DNA of 36,812 bases, taken from NCBI GenBank assembly GCA_949283075.1, contig CASDRH010000005.1:1-36812 (forward strand), given 5' to 3'. Shown here in pieces: positions 34,270 to 36,812 of this stretch (within the stretch, counting starts at the first letter, position 1; every line of letters begins with the position of its first letter). Made by a program: the position numbers and the translations under genes. This DNA is from an uncultured Pseudomonadota bacterium. GTDB lineage: Bacteria; Pseudomonadota; Alphaproteobacteria; Rs-D84; CASDRH01. Below the pieces are notes generated by a model. It was not told the origin of the DNA and searched no databases. It saw only the letters and a program-made list of their open reading frames with translations.

Positions 34270-35791
34270 TTTCTTTGACTACATCAACATCATAAAACGG
34301 AACAGGGATACCATACTCAACAATAAATTTCTCGTGTCCCTGCCCGTTTATAAAAATACTATCACCATTTTCAGCCATATCAATAGCCATTTTAATAGCA
34401 TCATAACGAGTAGGCCCACCATGCAACCCAGAAGGTAAATACTTCTGTTGAGCAGCAACCATAACATCAGTTGGCTCGAATCTAGGAGATATATAAGTAA
34501 ATATAACAACATCAGCATATTTACCAGCAGTTTCAGCAGTTCCCTTTGTTCTCACCTCAGCTTTTCCAGAGCTAATACCATTAACATTTATAATACGACC
34601 TGATGTAATAGTTCTTAAATCCTGTAAAGAAGTCTTTAAAGCATCTTCATTATGAGCATAATCAACAAAAACTTTTGCACCAGTCCTTGTTGCGGCAACA
34701 TATTCCATACGCCCAACAGTTCCAACAAGACTATTCAAACCTAAAATAGCATCATCATACTTATCTTTGCCGATACAAGACAAAACAAAACATAAAGCAT
34801 TTAAACAATTATAAATTTGGAAACTACCAAACATATTAATACTAACATCATATTTTTTACCAAAAACACTTAAAGAAAGATTATATCCAGATTTATCATC
34901 ATTAATATCTGAGGATAATATTTTAACATTATTTTCATCAGCATTTTTACCATAAGAAATAACATTTAAATCTTTATCAGATAAGCCAGAGATAAAATCA
35001 CAAATTCTTTCATAATAAGGTATATCAGAATTTATAATAGCAAAACCATTTTGTTTTAAATAACTATAAAGCTTAATTTTAGTATTAGCATAATTCTCAA
35101 GAGTTTTATGAGTATTCAAATGGTCTTCTGTAATATTCGAAACAGAACAAGCTTGAAATTCCACACCATAAATACGATTTCTCATAATTCCATCGGAAGA
35201 AGCTTCCATAACAAAATGAGTAATTCCATATTCATAAGCTAAATTCAAAATTTTATGTAAACGAATTACATCTTGTGTAGTATTAGGATTCACCCCAATC
35301 AATTTATTAACTTTATCAGCAAAATTAGCTAAATAAAGATTACGTGTAGTAAGCCCCATAGTCCCCAAACAAACAACAGATTTAATTCCAATAATATTCA
35401 ATAACTGCTCTGTCAAATCAACAGTAGCAGTTTTTCCATTTGTTCCAGTAATTGCAAAAACGAACTCTGGTTGATTTGGATATAGAATTTTAGCAATTTT
35501 TCCAGCATATTGTTCAGAATCTTCAACTTGAAAAACGAAAACTTTTTTTGAATTAAAAAAATCAATTAAATCAGAAGTTAAATTAGATTTCTTATCACAA
35601 ACGACAGCAACAGCACCATTATTAACAGCATCAATTGCAAATGATAATCCATCTCTTTCAGCTCCATAAATAGCAACAAAAACATCTCCAGATTTAATAT
35701 CTTTTGAATTCAAAGATGCTCCTGTAATTTCGACATCACAATCAATATTAATGATAGATTTTTTTAAATCAAAAAGTTCAGATAATTTCAT
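34250..35791 (-). CDS. MurE-like Mur ligase with altered substrate motifs
   Basis: Mur ligases use ATP to add an amino acid to a nucleotide-linked acceptor; MurE adds the third residue of the peptidoglycan stem peptide. The 513-aa protein (start MKLSELFDLKKS, ATG at 35791) has the MurE N-terminal fold (GDVFVAIYGAERDG), the P-loop GTNGKT (116-121), the probable carbamylated Lys238, YAHNEDAL and GQGHE (483-487). Several MurE signatures differ. The usual DSR near the start reads NSK (28-30). The usual EVSSHG reads EASSDG (196-201). The FGCGGDRD...KRP loop is replaced by VNGISSGKAEVRTKG. The diaminopimelate motif DNPR reads ISPR (434-437). It may be a MurE with a different acceptor or a paralogue with another job. 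Confidence 0.8.
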   Translation of the reverse strand: MKLSELFDLKKSIINIDCDVEITGASLNSKDIKSGDVFVAIYGAERDGLSFAIDAVNNGAVAVVCDKKSNLTSDLIDFFNSKKVFVFQVEDSEQYAGKIAKILYPNQPEFVFAITGTNGKTATVDLTEQLLNIIGIKSVVCLGTMGLTTRNLYLANFADKVNKLIGVNPNTTQDVIRLHKILNLAYEYGITHFVMEASSDGIMRNRIYGVEFQACSVSNITEDHLNTHKTLENYANTKIKLYSYLKQNGFAIINSDIPYYERICDFISGLSDKDLNVISYGKNADENNVKILSSDINDDKSGYNLSLSVFGKKYDVSINMFGSFQIYNCLNALCFVLSCIGKDKYDDAILGLNSLVGTVGRMEYVAATRTGAKVFVDYAHNEDALKTSLQDLRTITSGRIINVNGISSGKAEVRTKGTAETAGKYADVVIFTYISPRFEPTDVMVAAQQKYLPSGLHGGPTRYDAIKMAIDMAENGDSIFINGQGHEKFIVEYGIPVPFYDVDVVKEIISKQS

Positions 35792-35934
35792 AGCAGGAGT
35801 ATAACTATTAAAGAAATACATTACAAGAAAAAATATTCAAAACATATATGAGTATTCAAAATAATATTGATAAAAAAAGTTAAATCTTGTAAAATAAAAC
35901 TCAAAATAATAACAAAAAGAAAGGTAAGGTAAAT

Positions 35935-36378
35935 ATGAATCCAGCATGCGCAGTATGCACAGTAATGGTCGGAGCATCTTTAGGTATAGCAAGAAAATTA
36001 GGAGTAGATGACACAATAATCGCTGTATGGTTTGGAGCATTAATGGCTCTTGGTGGTTATTGGTTAATTAAATGGTTTGACAAAAAAAACTGGAATTTTA
36101 AATTCAGGAATAAAGTATTAATGGCTTTATCATTATCAACTGTAATACCAATGTATTTTGGTATGCTAACATATACTCCACAAAAATATCTATTATATTT
36201 AGATAAATTTTTAGCAGTATATTTATTAGGAGCATTAGTAATACCATTAACATCAAAACTATACCAATATATGAAAGCAAAAAATGGAGGACACGCACAC
36301 TTCCCATTTGAAAAAGTAGTAATTCCAGTATTAACCTTGACATTAATATCATTAATACTACATTTTATAGCAAAGTAA
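35935..36378 (+). CDS. Four-helix membrane protein with N-terminal CxxC, unknown
   Basis: The 147-aa protein starts at an ATG preceded by AAAGGTAAGG. Residues 5-8 are a CxxC pair (MNPACAVC) directly before the first hydrophobic segment, which ends in GASLGIARKLGVDDTIIAVWFGAL. I count four likely membrane helices, at about 8-18 with 26-44, 60-78, 90-107 and 126-145. A cytoplasmic KKNWNFKFRNK loop and a His-containing GGHAHF stretch separate some of them. Position of the CxxC suggests metal or thiol chemistry, but nothing here proves it. I do not recognise a characterised family. The next gene starts 21 bp after the stop and probably shares the transcript. Confidence 0.75.
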   Translation: MNPACAVCTVMVGASLGIARKLGVDDTIIAVWFGALMALGGYWLIKWFDKKNWNFKFRNKVLMALSLSTVIPMYFGMLTYTPQKYLLYLDKFLAVYLLGALVIPLTSKLYQYMKAKNGGHAHFPFEKVVIPVLTLTLISLILHFIAK

Positions 36379-36399
36379 TATTCAAAAAAGGACACAACA

Positions 36400-36812
36400 A
36401 TGAATATAAAGAAGATAAAAAACGTAAAAGAGTTTGTTGAAAAATATGATGCTGCAAAAAAAGTAAATCCAAAAGATTTATCATCAGATCAAGATTTAAC
36501 AATAGCTATAATGAACTTAATATCAATAGAAGAACATTTAGTTTTTTCAGGTGCAAAGACAGAAAAAACATCATTTTACGATATGATACAAGACATAAGA
36601 GAAATGCGAAAAAACTTAATGCAAAAAGTAATACCAGCATATGAAGGAGAAGTTTGGTGCATATCAAAACACTTACTAGCAACATCAATGCGCTTAATGG
36701 AAGTAGGAACAAAACAACAAAGCTTAAACAACAAAGAAGAAGCATATAAATTATTCAATCAAGCTTATGAATTATATTGCATATTCTGGGGTTTAAATAT
36801 GGGTATGATTAA
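36400..36812 (+). CDS. Helical cytoplasmic protein, unknown, cut by window edge
   Basis: A reading frame opens at the ATG at 36400, with AAGGA about seven bases upstream. It remains open to the window end, giving 137 complete codons with no stop. It starts MNIKKIKNVKEFVEKYDAAK. It is mostly helical and charged, with no signal peptide or membrane segment. The segment NNKEEAYKLFNQAYELYCIFWGLNMG resembles a helical-repeat turn. A single Cys pair is widely spaced (EVWCISK and ELYCIFW). It directly follows the CxxC membrane protein, so the two may work together. I do not recognise the family. Confidence 0.7.
   Translation, partial: MNIKKIKNVKEFVEKYDAAKKVNPKDLSSDQDLTIAIMNLISIEEHLVFSGAKTEKTSFYDMIQDIREMRKNLMQKVIPAYEGEVWCISKHLLATSMRLMEVGTKQQSLNNKEEAYKLFNQAYELYCIFWGLNMGMI

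Noticed and set aside
36506-36745. Leu-rich antisense frames at the right edge (79 and 60 aa)
   Set aside because: The plus-strand frame from 36400 has a good ribosome site and continues past the edge; the antisense frames are its shadows.

Overview
The window looks like a chromosome segment of an uncultured, very AT-rich alphaproteobacterium. The grounds are protein family types (alphaproteobacterial-style LptF, LptD, SurA-like, RnpA and OlsBA), a Gram-negative envelope (LptD, LptF, YidC, MltB, RlpA, TolC) and an isoleucyl-tRNA synthetase of the eukaryote-like class also found in Rickettsiales. The exact lineage is inference; I have no 16S or search result. Coding strands are dense, intergenic gaps short and many gene ends convergent.

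Left end (1-5500): a compact type II-C CRISPR-Cas locus. The array (nine identical 36-bp repeats, open at the left edge) is transcribed rightward. cas9-cas1-cas2 run leftward towards it. A tracrRNA with a 23-nt perfect anti-repeat lies upstream of and divergent from cas9. Each repeat contains a near-consensus sigma70 promoter (TAGACA-N16-TATAAT), so each crRNA can be made from its own promoter. A tRNA-Asn(GUU) gene flanks the locus.

Middle (5600-30000): housekeeping and envelope genes. These are a membrane-anchored repeat-like protein, ruvA, yebC, and mltB; the leftward set pepF-lptF-lptD-surA (LPS export and outer-membrane assembly); olsB-olsA (ornithine lipid synthesis); topA and rlpA; a lysine/asparagine-rich RNase H-like protein; and a long leftward set tolC - short-hairpin adaptor - macB-type ABC transporter - rnpA - yidC - engB (efflux, then membrane-protein insertion and ribosome assembly).

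Right end (30000-36812): a strongly promoted structured RNA, best read as 6S RNA, precedes an unrecognised small exported protein. A 28-codon membrane microprotein has its own Shine-Dalgarno sequence and terminator. Next come ileS, a Mur ligase that resembles MurE but has changes at several usual signatures, and a two-gene unit of unknown function (CxxC membrane protein plus a helical protein cut by the window edge).

The most unusual material is the CRISPR locus with promoters inside the repeats and a minimal tracrRNA tail. After it come the divergent MurE-like ligase, the microprotein and the unknown two-gene unit. All promoter, terminator and RNA calls are by eye, without energy calculations or database searches.
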